From Caryophanales bacterium UBA3375 (GTDB lineage: Bacteria > Bacillota_I > Bacilli_A > UBA3375): a stretch of 21,022 nt of DNA. The translations under genes were made by a program, and so were the position numbers. The notes beneath the pieces were generated by a model. It had not been told where the DNA came from. It was given only the letters and a program-made list of their open reading frames with translations, and made no database searches. Positions 7,620 through 13,902 of the stretch are shown piece by piece; the first letter of the stretch is position 1; each line of letters starts with the position of its first letter. The stretch covers positions 1 to 21,022 of the forward strand of contig DEQD01000030.1 of the NCBI GenBank assembly GCA_002359095.1, written 5' to 3'.

Positions 7620-8171
7620 ATGAAAGCAAGTGATTTTTTTTCATTACCAAATTTATTATGTTATTTGCGTATTATCTTAATTCCATTTTTTATGTATAAT
7701 TACATAATTGTTGATAATTATGAAGGTGCAATTATTATCTTAATTATTATGGAATTAAGTGACTTTTTAGATGGTTTTATTGCCCGTAAATTTAATCTAA
7801 TTACTGACTGGGGTAAAATAATTGATCCTGTAGCAGATAAGCTATTACAATTATCACTACTTGTGGTACTTGCTTATAATTTTAAATTTGCAGTTAGTGT
7901 GTTGATGTTATTTATTGTAAAAGAAGTAATATCAGGGATATTAGCTTTATGGAGTATTAAAAGATCTAAAATTGTTGAAGGGGCTAGATTTTGGGGTAAG
8001 ATAGCTACTGTAGTATTTTATTTATCTGCATTATTTTTAGTATTATTCCCAAACACTAATGAAAATTTAGCAAATGGTTTATTATTTATTACTGCCCTAT
8101 TTTTATTATTTGCTTTTATTAAATATTCAATTTTCTTTATTAGTATCATCATTAATCATAAGAAAAAATAG
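7620..8171 (+). CDS. pgsA: CDP-diacylglycerol-glycerol-3-phosphate 3-phosphatidyltransferase
   Basis: PgsA makes phosphatidylglycerol phosphate, the committed step to phosphatidylglycerol and cardiolipin, in the membrane. The 183-residue protein contains the complete CDP-alcohol phosphotransferase signature: D48, D51-G52, A55-R56, G65, D69 and D73 (SDFLDGFIARKF... GKIIDPVAD). About six hydrophobic segments span the protein. The starting stretch LPNLLCYLRIILIPFF is typical for PgsA. GAAGAGAG provides the ribosome site. The gene stands between two terminators; its own promoter is not obvious, so read-through from nusG is likely. Confidence 0.93.
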   Translation: MKASDFFSLPNLLCYLRIILIPFFMYNYIIVDNYEGAIIILIIMELSDFLDGFIARKFNLITDWGKIIDPVADKLLQLSLLVVLAYNFKFAVSVLMLFIVKEVISGILALWSIKRSKIVEGARFWGKIATVVFYLSALFLVLFPNTNENLANGLLFITALFLLFAFIKYSIFFISIIINHKKK

Positions 8172-8201
8172 TAAGAAACCAGAATAGGTTTCTTATTTTT
8201 T
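8172..8201 (+). terminator. Rho-independent terminator after pgsA
   Basis: The 9-base stem TAAGAAACC (8172-8180) / GGTTTCTTA (8187-8195) has a 6-base loop and is followed by six T residues. It begins immediately after the pgsA stop codon. Confidence 0.88.
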
Positions 8202-8252
8202 AATGATAAAAGTATTAAAAAAATCGATTTACACAACCAAATAAAATAAAAA

Positions 8253-8261
8253 TGGTAAAAT
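8253..8261 (+). promoter_or_regulatory. Extended -10 promoter for the MFS gene
   Basis: TGGTAAAAT is an extended -10 (TG-N-TAAAAT), 28 bases before the MFS ATG, between the pgsA terminator and the SD AGGAGTG. A good -35 at normal spacing is missing; TTTACA at 8228-8233 is 22 bases away, too far. It is the best promoter candidate for this isolated gene. Confidence 0.45.
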
Positions 8262-8288
8262 AATATTGATGTATAGGAGTGATTTTAG

Positions 8289-9563
8289 ATGAAAAAAAAT
8301 AGTCAAAGAGCCGTGTTAATGGTAGTCGGAATGTTTTTAATTCAATTCTTTGTATTTACCATGGCTGCGAACTTAGTGCCTGTATTACAACCAGATATTA
8401 CAGCGCATTATAACATTCAGGAAGGATTTGTCCTAATTTATACAATTGGTATAATTGTACCAGCATTTGCTGCACCAATTATACCGACAATATATAACAA
8501 AATTGGTTATAAGAGGGGAATTTTACTAGGAGTAGTATTATCTGCTGGTGGATTTATGTCTTTAGGTTTAATTCCAGCAGGTTTACCTACTGAAGTAATT
8601 CTTGCTTGGTGTTATGTAGCTGCTGCAATCTTTAACGTAGGTAACTCGTTAATTAGTGCAATGGGGATTCCAAGTTTACTATCTCAATGGTTTACTGAAG
8701 AAGAAAAAGGTAAATACATGGGATTTGCATTCATGGGAGCTAGTGCAGGTAATGTATTTGTTACAATGGCACTTAAGAGTTTTATGGAACCATCACCAGA
8801 TAACATAAATAAAATTATAACATTTTTAGGGTGTATTGGTTTAGTAATCGGTATTGCAATTTGTTTATTTATTATTAGAAAACCAACAGAAGAAGAATAT
8901 AAAGAAATTCATGCTTCATCAACAACTACTAGTGAAAATGGTGAAACTACTGTATCTGGTTACACTATGAAAGAAGCAATGAAAACACCTATTTTTAAAT
9001 TCTTTGTAATTGGATTAATTTTTTTAGGATTCTATGTATCAGCATTATCAACTCAATATGCAACAATCGTTAATGAATCAAATGGTGGTTTAGGATCTAG
9101 TATTCGTTTACAAGTAGCGTCTTTATTTAGTTTATGTTCAATTGGTGGAAACTTAATTGGTGGTATTTTATTTGATAAAATTAAACAAATACCTACTATT
9201 TTAGTTGGGGGAGTATTAGCTCTAGGAGCAGCACTTAGTTTACTATTAGCAAATACAATTGAAATGCACATTGCGTTTGGATTCTCAGTATGTTATGGAT
9301 TAAGTGTATTTACTTACATGTTACTTCCAGGTTACATGACAGGATACTTATTTGGACAAAAAGAATATTCTAAGATCTTAGGTATTAACCAAATGATCTT
9401 TGCTCTTGGTTTTGCTTTAGGTACATTAATCTTTTCACTAATAAGAAGTGTTTTTGGAACAATCGCATCATTAGTTGTGATTATGGCATTCATTGGAATT
9501 TGTTATTTTAGTTTCCTTTCAGCAACAACTATTAGAAATAAACAACTTAAAAAAGAAGCGTAA
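8289..9563 (+). CDS. MFS transporter, OFA-like
   Basis: A 424-residue inner-membrane carrier with about twelve hydrophobic helices arranged as two six-helix halves, joined by a polar loop (about 196-230, rich in Thr/Ser/Glu). The start of the second half (YTMKEAMKTPIFKFFVIG) and the short loop IYNKIGYKRG between helices 2 and 3 are typical of the major facilitator superfamily, resembling its oxalate/formate-antiporter (OFA) branch. The substrate cannot be read from the sequence. The gene has its own candidate promoter and strong terminators on both sides, so it is monocistronic. It looks less AT-rich than its neighbours (one sampled 60-base line has 23 G/C), partly because of Gly/Ala-rich helices; recent acquisition is possible but unproven. 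Confidence 0.85.
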   Translation: MKKNSQRAVLMVVGMFLIQFFVFTMAANLVPVLQPDITAHYNIQEGFVLIYTIGIIVPAFAAPIIPTIYNKIGYKRGILLGVVLSAGGFMSLGLIPAGLPTEVILAWCYVAAAIFNVGNSLISAMGIPSLLSQWFTEEEKGKYMGFAFMGASAGNVFVTMALKSFMEPSPDNINKIITFLGCIGLVIGIAICLFIIRKPTEEEYKEIHASSTTTSENGETTVSGYTMKEAMKTPIFKFFVIGLIFLGFYVSALSTQYATIVNESNGGLGSSIRLQVASLFSLCSIGGNLIGGILFDKIKQIPTILVGGVLALGAALSLLLANTIEMHIAFGFSVCYGLSVFTYMLLPGYMTGYLFGQKEYSKILGINQMIFALGFALGTLIFSLIRSVFGTIASLVVIMAFIGICYFSFLSATTIRNKQLKKEA

Positions 9564-9574
9564 GCTTCTTTTTT
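9549..9574 (+). terminator. Terminator overlapping the 3' end of the MFS gene
   Basis: A perfect 11-base stem, AAAAAAGAAGC (9549-9559) and GCTTCTTTTTT (9564-9574), encloses GTAA, so the stop codon itself lies in the loop. With A-rich and T-rich flanks it could stop transcription from both directions. Confidence 0.88.
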
Positions 9575-9613
9575 ATAAAACAAACAAAATAATATACAAT
9601 ATCAAGATTATAT

Positions 9614-9714
9614 TAATAAAATAAGAGACCAAAGGTCTCTTTTATAGTTTATTTTAATGAAAGTAGCTAATGTAACATACATTACAAGAAAGGAGGTGAT
9701 ATTTAGCTACTTCC
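9614..9714 (-). ncRNA. Predicted small RNA with exposed anti-SD loop
   Basis: This lies in the only long gene-free stretch (9564-9872). Read on the minus strand it has a promoter (9750-9721), a predicted start near 9714, a 14-base stem (9716-9703 with 9670-9657) and, after a 15-base linker, a terminator hairpin (9641-9623). The first stem's single non-Watson-Crick position is a G-U wobble on the minus strand (G9713) but an A-C mismatch on the plus strand, which favours the minus strand as the transcribed one. Between the arms is a C-rich single strand (9702-9687) containing ATCACCTCCTTTCT, identical to the 3' tail of Bacillus-type 16S rRNA as I know it, and a 5-base inner hairpin. The RNA could pair with strong SD sequences. 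I know no matching named RNA family. It is a prediction from sequence only. Confidence 0.55.
9623..9641 (-). terminator. Terminator hairpin of the predicted small RNA
   Basis: An 8-base perfect stem, AAGAGACC (9623-9630) and GGTCTCTT (9634-9641), has a 3-base loop. On the minus strand it is followed by ATTTTATT, on the plus strand by TTAT, so the tail is better on the minus strand. The MFS gene already has its own terminator 50 bases upstream, which supports this hairpin serving another transcript. Confidence 0.6.
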
Positions 9715-9720
9715 ATATAT

Positions 9721-9750
9721 ATTATATATTAATTTATTTTTATATGTTAA
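9721..9750 (-). promoter_or_regulatory. Minus-strand promoter of the predicted small RNA
   Basis: On the minus strand, TTAACA (9750-9745) and TATAAT (9726-9721) are separated by 18 bases: a -35 with one mismatch to consensus and a perfect -10. The predicted start, about 7 bases downstream, falls at the G residues 9714-9713, exactly where the 5' stem begins. The region is almost pure A/T, so a chance -10 is easy, but the -35 and the fit to the stem add weight. Confidence 0.55.
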
Positions 9751-9781
9751 TAATTTTTAATTAGTTAAGAATGAATTTAAA

Positions 9782-9825
9782 AATTACCATTGATAAAGGG
9801 TTTAAAAAATAAAATATTGGTAATT
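9782..9825. repeat. Inverted repeat overlapping the udk -35 region
   Basis: AATTACCA (9782-9789) and TGGTAATT (9818-9825) are perfect 8-base inverted copies 28 bases apart. The right copy covers the -35 element of udk, so it could be an operator for a repressor. In such AT-rich DNA an 8-base repeat can arise by chance. Confidence 0.35.
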
Positions 9826-9846
9826 AATATTAATTTTTGATATAAT
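9817..9846 (+). promoter_or_regulatory. Promoter of the udk operon
   Basis: TTGGTA (9817-9822) as -35, an 18-base spacer, then TATAAT (9841-9846) preceded by TG at 9838-9839, forming an extended -10. Transcription should start near 9853, about 20 bases before the udk ATG, leaving a short leader with AAGGAAA as ribosome site. Confidence 0.7.
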
Positions 9847-9872
9847 ATACTTGTATAAAAAATAAGGAAATT

Positions 9873-10484
9873 ATGAAACCTTTAGTGATAGGAATAGCAG
9901 GAAAAAGTGGTAGTGGAAAAACTACATTAGCTCAAGAATTAGTTAATAGTTATAATAATGATATAACTATTATTAGATTAGATGATTATTATAAAAGTCA
10001 AGACCATCTTGATGTTGTTCAAAGAACATTAACTAATTATGATCATCCTGATGCTTTTGATTGGGATTTACTTAGTAATGATTTAGCTTTATTAATTGAG
10101 GGAAAATCAATTAATAAACCTATTTATGATTATGTTACACATACTAGAAGTAAAGAGTATGAAATTGTTACTCCAACAAAAGTAATTATTATTGAAGGAA
10201 TATTTGTTTTATTAGAAGAAAAATTACGTAATTTGTTAGATGTAAAAATTTATGTTGATACGGATAGTGATGAGTGTATTATTAGACGTATTACACGAGA
10301 TATGAATGAACGTGGACGTGATTTGGATTCAATTATAAAACAATATTTAGAATGTGTAAAGCCCATGGCTGAACAATTTATTGAACCAACTAAAAAATAT
10401 GCTGATGTCATTATTCCTCATGGAATTAATGAGATAGCACTAAATGTATTGAAAAATCAAATAGATGTATTTATTAAGGAGTAA
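9873..10484 (+). CDS. udk: Uridine/cytidine kinase
   Basis: Phosphorylates uridine and cytidine to UMP and CMP in pyrimidine salvage. The 203-residue protein has the P-loop GKSGSGKTT (10-18), the LDDYYK nucleoside-site motif after the next strand, TNYDHPDAFDWDLL, the IIEGIF segment and a lid region RRITRDMNERGRDLDSIIKQY. These are diagnostic for Udk rather than phosphoribulokinase or pantothenate kinase, which share the fold. greA starts two bases after its stop, a udk-greA pairing common in Bacilli. The upstream promoter and inverted repeat suggest this gene opens the operon. Confidence 0.94.
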   Translation: MKPLVIGIAGKSGSGKTTLAQELVNSYNNDITIIRLDDYYKSQDHLDVVQRTLTNYDHPDAFDWDLLSNDLALLIEGKSINKPIYDYVTHTRSKEYEIVTPTKVIIIEGIFVLLEEKLRNLLDVKIYVDTDSDECIIRRITRDMNERGRDLDSIIKQYLECVKPMAEQFIEPTKKYADVIIPHGINEIALNVLKNQIDVFIKE

Positions 10485-10486
10485 GC

Positions 10487-10960
10487 ATGAATGATGAAAT
10501 TTTTTTAACCCAAGAACAGTTAGATAAATTAAAAGAGGAGTATCAATACTACGTCCACACTAAAAGACCTGAAGTAGTTGAACGTATTCGTGAAGCTAAA
10601 AGTTTTGGGGACCTTAGTGAAAACAGTGAATATGATGCTGCTCGTGAAGAACAATCATTTGTTGAAGCTAAAATTAAAGAATTAGATGCAATTATTAATA
10701 ATGCTCAATTAATTAGCGAGGTTGTTGATTCTGATACTGTAGTGCTTGGTACTGTTGTAACTTATGAAGAATTAAAAACTAAGAAAAAACACACTTATAA
10801 AATTGTTGGGGTTGGTGCTGATCCTTTAGATGCAAATGAACCTAGCATTTCAACAAATACACCTGTAGCTCGTGCTTTACTAGGAGCACGTGTTGGGGAT
10901 GAAGTAACTATTGAAGCACCAAGTGGTGTTAAGAAAGTAAAAATTAAAAAAATTAAATAG
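10487..10960 (+). CDS. greA: Transcription elongation factor GreA
   Basis: GreA enters the RNA polymerase secondary channel and triggers cleavage of backtracked RNA. The 157-residue length is standard. The N-terminal coiled coil carries the tip motif GDLSENSEYDAAREEQ (41-56) with the acidic D42 and E45 needed for cleavage. The C-terminal FKBP-like domain (about 83-157) ends in VKIKKIK and includes the PVARALLGARVGDEV stretch. AAGGAG precedes the ATG. It is co-transcribed with udk and the following lipoprotein gene (8-base gap). Confidence 0.96.
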   Translation: MNDEIFLTQEQLDKLKEEYQYYVHTKRPEVVERIREAKSFGDLSENSEYDAAREEQSFVEAKIKELDAIINNAQLISEVVDSDTVVLGTVVTYEELKTKKKHTYKIVGVGADPLDANEPSISTNTPVARALLGARVGDEVTIEAPSGVKKVKIKKIK

Positions 10961-10968
10961 GAGAGATT

Positions 10969-11484
10969 ATGAAAAAAGTATTAACAATATTAAGTTTATG
11001 TTTAGTGGTTGTTGGTGTTTCTGGATGTTTTGGATCTAGTTCAAACCAAACTCAAACTAATCAAACTCAAACTAATAATGTAGCAATTAATGAGACTCAT
11101 AAAGAGTTAATTTCATCTAGTGATGTAACTATTACAGATACTATGATTCATGATGATAGTGAGTATGTTGTATACTTCACACAAAACGGTTGTCATAACT
11201 GTGAAGTCGTAGATCCATTATTATTAGAATTTGCAAAGACTAAAATGATGCCAGTATATGTTTATGATATTAATGTAGATACTTGGAGTAGTTCTCCATT
11301 TAGTAATCCAGAAAACGAAAACGTGACACTTCCTGCTCCAGTAACTAATGATGTTTATGTTAAGTACACTCCAACTATGTATTATGTAAAAGATGGAGAA
11401 ATGGTTTCTTGTGGAGTGGGTGCTGGAAATCAACCAGATAGTGTAATTACATTACTTACAAAAATACAAAATCAAGAAGTGTAA
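10969..11484 (+). CDS. Thioredoxin-like lipoprotein
   Basis: A 171-residue exported protein. It has a lysine start, a hydrophobic stretch and a lipobox VSGC with C20, so it should be lipid-anchored outside the membrane. A low-complexity linker (NQTQTNQTQTNN, 26-37) follows. The rest is a thioredoxin fold: strand YVVYF, active site C75-H-N-C78, and a cis-proline site in YTPTMYYV (P135). The CxxC spacer HN differs from the GP of thioredoxin. An extra cysteine (C148) is present. A role in extracytoplasmic thiol-disulfide exchange is inferred; reductase or oxidase direction cannot be told. GGAGAG precedes the ATG. It is the last gene of the udk operon. Confidence 0.82.
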   Translation: MKKVLTILSLCLVVVGVSGCFGSSSNQTQTNQTQTNNVAINETHKELISSSDVTITDTMIHDDSEYVVYFTQNGCHNCEVVDPLLLEFAKTKMMPVYVYDINVDTWSSSPFSNPENENVTLPAPVTNDVYVKYTPTMYYVKDGEMVSCGVGAGNQPDSVITLLTKIQNQEV

Positions 11485-11521
11485 TATTAAAAAACAAGGT
11501 TCTCCTTGTTTTTTAATATTA
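11482..11521 (+). terminator. Long perfect hairpin after the lipoprotein gene
   Basis: An 18-base perfect inverted repeat (11482-11499 with 11504-11521) around the loop TTCT. It contains an A6...T6 lower stem and the GC-bearing top CAAGG/CCTTG. It starts within the stop codon. The next gene's SD (AAAGGA, 11521-11526) begins where the hairpin ends, so downstream transcription must come from read-through or an unseen promoter. Confidence 0.85.
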
Positions 11522-11531
11522 AAGGATAGTT

Positions 11532-12200
11532 ATGAATTTTTTAAAACAAAAGAAACGAGATATCTTTATAGTAATTTCTAGTTTATTTATTATTACAATT
11601 AGTAGTTTATTTTTGTTTGCTAGTGAAAAAATTGTTAGTGTTAATCAAATGATGTTAAATCAACAATTTGTGTTTGATGCTACTTTTAATGATGAAGAAG
11701 CAGTTAAACAAATTCAAGCTCCTAAAAAAGAACGTCGTAATTTTATCTCAGCTAGTAGTCTACATTATAATTACCAAAATATTAAACCTGGTGAAGATAA
11801 TTATGGGTATTTTGTTTTTCCAATTACAGGTTTAAATGCTAATAGTAATTATATTCTTGATTTAGAATTTAACTTTTATTCGAATAATGATAAACAACAA
11901 GAATTATTATTAGATGTAGTAGATCAAGAAGTTTTACAATCACCAAGCAGTCAAAATACAAATCAAATTATCTCAAACATTGATATAACTAAAATTCAAG
12001 CTCGACAATTTGTATTACCTGGAATTAATGATTACACACAAACACTTGAGTTTAGTAGTAATGAAGAAGGTAGAGCTTGGTTAGTTATTGGTTTAGATAT
12101 TAATGATAGTCAATATATTGATTTTTGGCTAAATGGACTTAGATTAAATGTAAAAGAGGAGATAGTTAATGATAACATCACTAACGAATCCCAAAATTAA
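11532..12200 (+). CDS. Membrane-anchored extracytoplasmic protein, unknown function
   Basis: I do not recognise this 222-residue protein. It has a short basic N-terminus, a hydrophobic segment (about 11-30, ending LFLFAS) that is either an anchor or a signal peptide with a possible site after FAS, and then a polar part outside the cell. Residues 75-210 read as alternating strands with few charged helices (NYGYFVFPITGL, YILDLEFNFYS, YIDFWLNGLRL), suggesting a beta-sandwich such as a binding module; this is inference. No cysteines, no LPxTG motif. AAAGGA precedes the ATG. The last 32 bases overlap the methyltransferase gene, whose SD lies within it. Confidence 0.65.
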   Translation: MNFLKQKKRDIFIVISSLFIITISSLFLFASEKIVSVNQMMLNQQFVFDATFNDEEAVKQIQAPKKERRNFISASSLHYNYQNIKPGEDNYGYFVFPITGLNANSNYILDLEFNFYSNNDKQQELLLDVVDQEVLQSPSSQNTNQIISNIDITKIQARQFVLPGINDYTQTLEFSSNEEGRAWLVIGLDINDSQYIDFWLNGLRLNVKEEIVNDNITNESQN

Positions 12201-12867
12201 AGAAATAGCTAAATTAACTAAAAAGAAATATATTGATAAACATAATATGACTTTAATCTATAATGATAAAGTAATAGATGAAGCAATTAAAACTAATAAC
12301 TTAGTTTGTTTAATTACTAACAAACAAGTAAGTAGTGACATACCTAACTTACTTGTTAGTGATGAAGTTCTTATAAAACTTCATCCACATCATCAATTAG
12401 CTTATGTTGCGATAATTAAAACAAAAGAAGCAAAACCATTAAGCACTAAACAAGTATTAGTTCTTGATGAAATCAAAGATCCTGGAAATATGGGAAGTAT
12501 TCTTCGTTCAGCTTTTAGTTTTGGAATAAAAGATGTAGTTATTACACCAGGTTGTGTTGATATTAATTCACACAAAGTCATTGTTAGTAGTGCTGGAAGT
12601 ATCTTTTATTTAAATATCATTAAACAAGATTTAATTACTTATTTAAATAAAAGTGAATTCCCTATTATTACTACCTTCTTAGATGAAGAACACAATACAC
12701 AAAAAGAAGTAAGTGAATTTAATTTAGTAATAGGTAATGAACAAGTAGGGATAAAAGAAGAAGTTAAAGAACTTGTTCATACTAATTACAAAATTGAAAC
12801 TGAATTTGAATCATTAAATGTTAGTGTAGCAACAGGAATAATTATATACAATTTATTAAAAGGATAA
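12169..12867 (+). CDS. TrmH-family RNA methyltransferase (YsgA-like)
   Basis: SPOUT 2'-O-methyltransferase of 232 residues. The N-terminal substrate-binding part (1-90) begins ITSLTNPKIKEIAKL, typical of this branch. The SAM domain has motif 1 LDEIKDPGNMGSILRSA (99-115), motif 2 LVIGNEQVGI (186-195) and motif 3 ESLNVSVATG (214-223). The position directly upstream of pheS-pheT is that of ysgA in Bacillus, described as a 23S rRNA 2'-O-methyltransferase; the exact target here is inferred from that. AGAGGAGA lies ahead of the ATG. It is distinct from rlmB at 5262, giving two paralogues in the window. Confidence 0.88.
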   Translation: MITSLTNPKIKEIAKLTKKKYIDKHNMTLIYNDKVIDEAIKTNNLVCLITNKQVSSDIPNLLVSDEVLIKLHPHHQLAYVAIIKTKEAKPLSTKQVLVLDEIKDPGNMGSILRSAFSFGIKDVVITPGCVDINSHKVIVSSAGSIFYLNIIKQDLITYLNKSEFPIITTFLDEEHNTQKEVSEFNLVIGNEQVGIKEEVKELVHTNYKIETEFESLNVSVATGIIIYNLLKG

Positions 12868-12869
12868 TT

Positions 12870-13892
12870 ATGGATACAATTAAACAAGAATTTATACAAG
12901 AGTTAAATCAAGTCAATGATAAGAAACAATTAGAAGCATTAAAAAACAAATATTTTTCTAAAAAAGGAATTGTTACTTCATTAATGAATAACATTAATGA
13001 AGTAGAAGATAAAAAAGCATATGGTAAAGAAGTTAATGATTTAAAACAAGAATTATATGCTTTGTTTAATGAGAAAAATGAAGTGTTCTTAAATCAAGAA
13101 CTAGAAGAAAAATTAATTAAAAAACAAGTAGATGTTTCTTTAGAGTTTAATCCTACTACTAGTGGTAGTGTTAACATTTTATTACAAACTAAAAGAGATA
13201 TTGAAAACTTCTTTATCTCTAAAGGGTTTGAATTAACTAGTGGTAGTGAGATTGAAACTGATTATTATAACTTTAGTGCTCTTAACTTAGCAGAAGATCA
13301 TCCGGCTAGAAATATGCAAGATACATTCTATATTAATGATGAATTCTTATTAAGAACACATACAACAAATACAGAATCTAGATTAATGGAGAAATTTGCT
13401 AATCAAGAAATGAAGTTTATTTGTTCGGGTAAAGTTTATCGTCGTGATGATGATGATGCAACACACTCACATCAATTTATTCAATTAGAAGGATTTGCGG
13501 TAGTTGATAATTCTTTAGGACATCATGCAAATATGCAAGATTTAAAATCATTGCTTGAACAATTTGCAAAATATATTTTTAATAATGATAAATTGCAAGT
13601 ACGATTAAGACCATCATACTTCCCATTTACAGAACCTAGTTTTGAAGTAGATGTAACTTGTTCTAAATGTTTAGGTGAAGGTTGTGGTTTTTGTAAACAA
13701 ACAGGATGGATTGAAATTTTAGGTGCTGGTATTTTAGATAAATCAGTATTAGAAGTAGCAGGAATTGATACTAATAAATTTAGTGGATATGCTTTTGGTA
13801 TTGGTGTTGAACGTATTTGTTTATTAAAATATCAAATTGATGATATTCGTCAATTATACACAAATGATTATCGATTCCTTGATCAATTTTAA
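12870..13892 (+). CDS. pheS: Phenylalanyl-tRNA synthetase alpha subunit
   Basis: Catalytic class II subunit of the alpha2-beta2 PheRS. The 340-residue protein has an N-terminal coiled coil (about 1-80) that contacts tRNA, motif 2 around GKVYRRDDDDATHSHQF, a CSKC...CGFC cysteine cluster as in other Firmicutes PheS, the GWIEILGAGI strand, and motif 3 AFGIGVERICLLKY near the C-terminus. AAAAGGA serves as ribosome site, two bases after the methyltransferase stop. pheT follows after 10 bases. There is no T-box leader ahead of the pair, so control must come from an upstream promoter. Confidence 0.97.
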   Translation: MDTIKQEFIQELNQVNDKKQLEALKNKYFSKKGIVTSLMNNINEVEDKKAYGKEVNDLKQELYALFNEKNEVFLNQELEEKLIKKQVDVSLEFNPTTSGSVNILLQTKRDIENFFISKGFELTSGSEIETDYYNFSALNLAEDHPARNMQDTFYINDEFLLRTHTTNTESRLMEKFANQEMKFICSGKVYRRDDDDATHSHQFIQLEGFAVVDNSLGHHANMQDLKSLLEQFAKYIFNNDKLQVRLRPSYFPFTEPSFEVDVTCSKCLGEGCGFCKQTGWIEILGAGILDKSVLEVAGIDTNKFSGYAFGIGVERICLLKYQIDDIRQLYTNDYRFLDQF

Positions 13893-13902
13893 GAGGTGAA
13901 TT

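Noticed and set aside
9053..9271. Minus-strand open frame of 72 codons
   Set aside because: It is a shadow inside the MFS gene in AT-rich DNA with no promoter or ribosome site.
9654..9716. 20-codon minus-strand peptide within the predicted small RNA
   Set aside because: Its ATG would be at or before the transcript 5' end with no ribosome site, and it lies in the paired stem; the RNA structure explains the sequence better.
11224..11433. Minus-strand open frame of 69 codons
   Set aside because: It is antisense to the thioredoxin-like lipoprotein gene, which has clear motifs.
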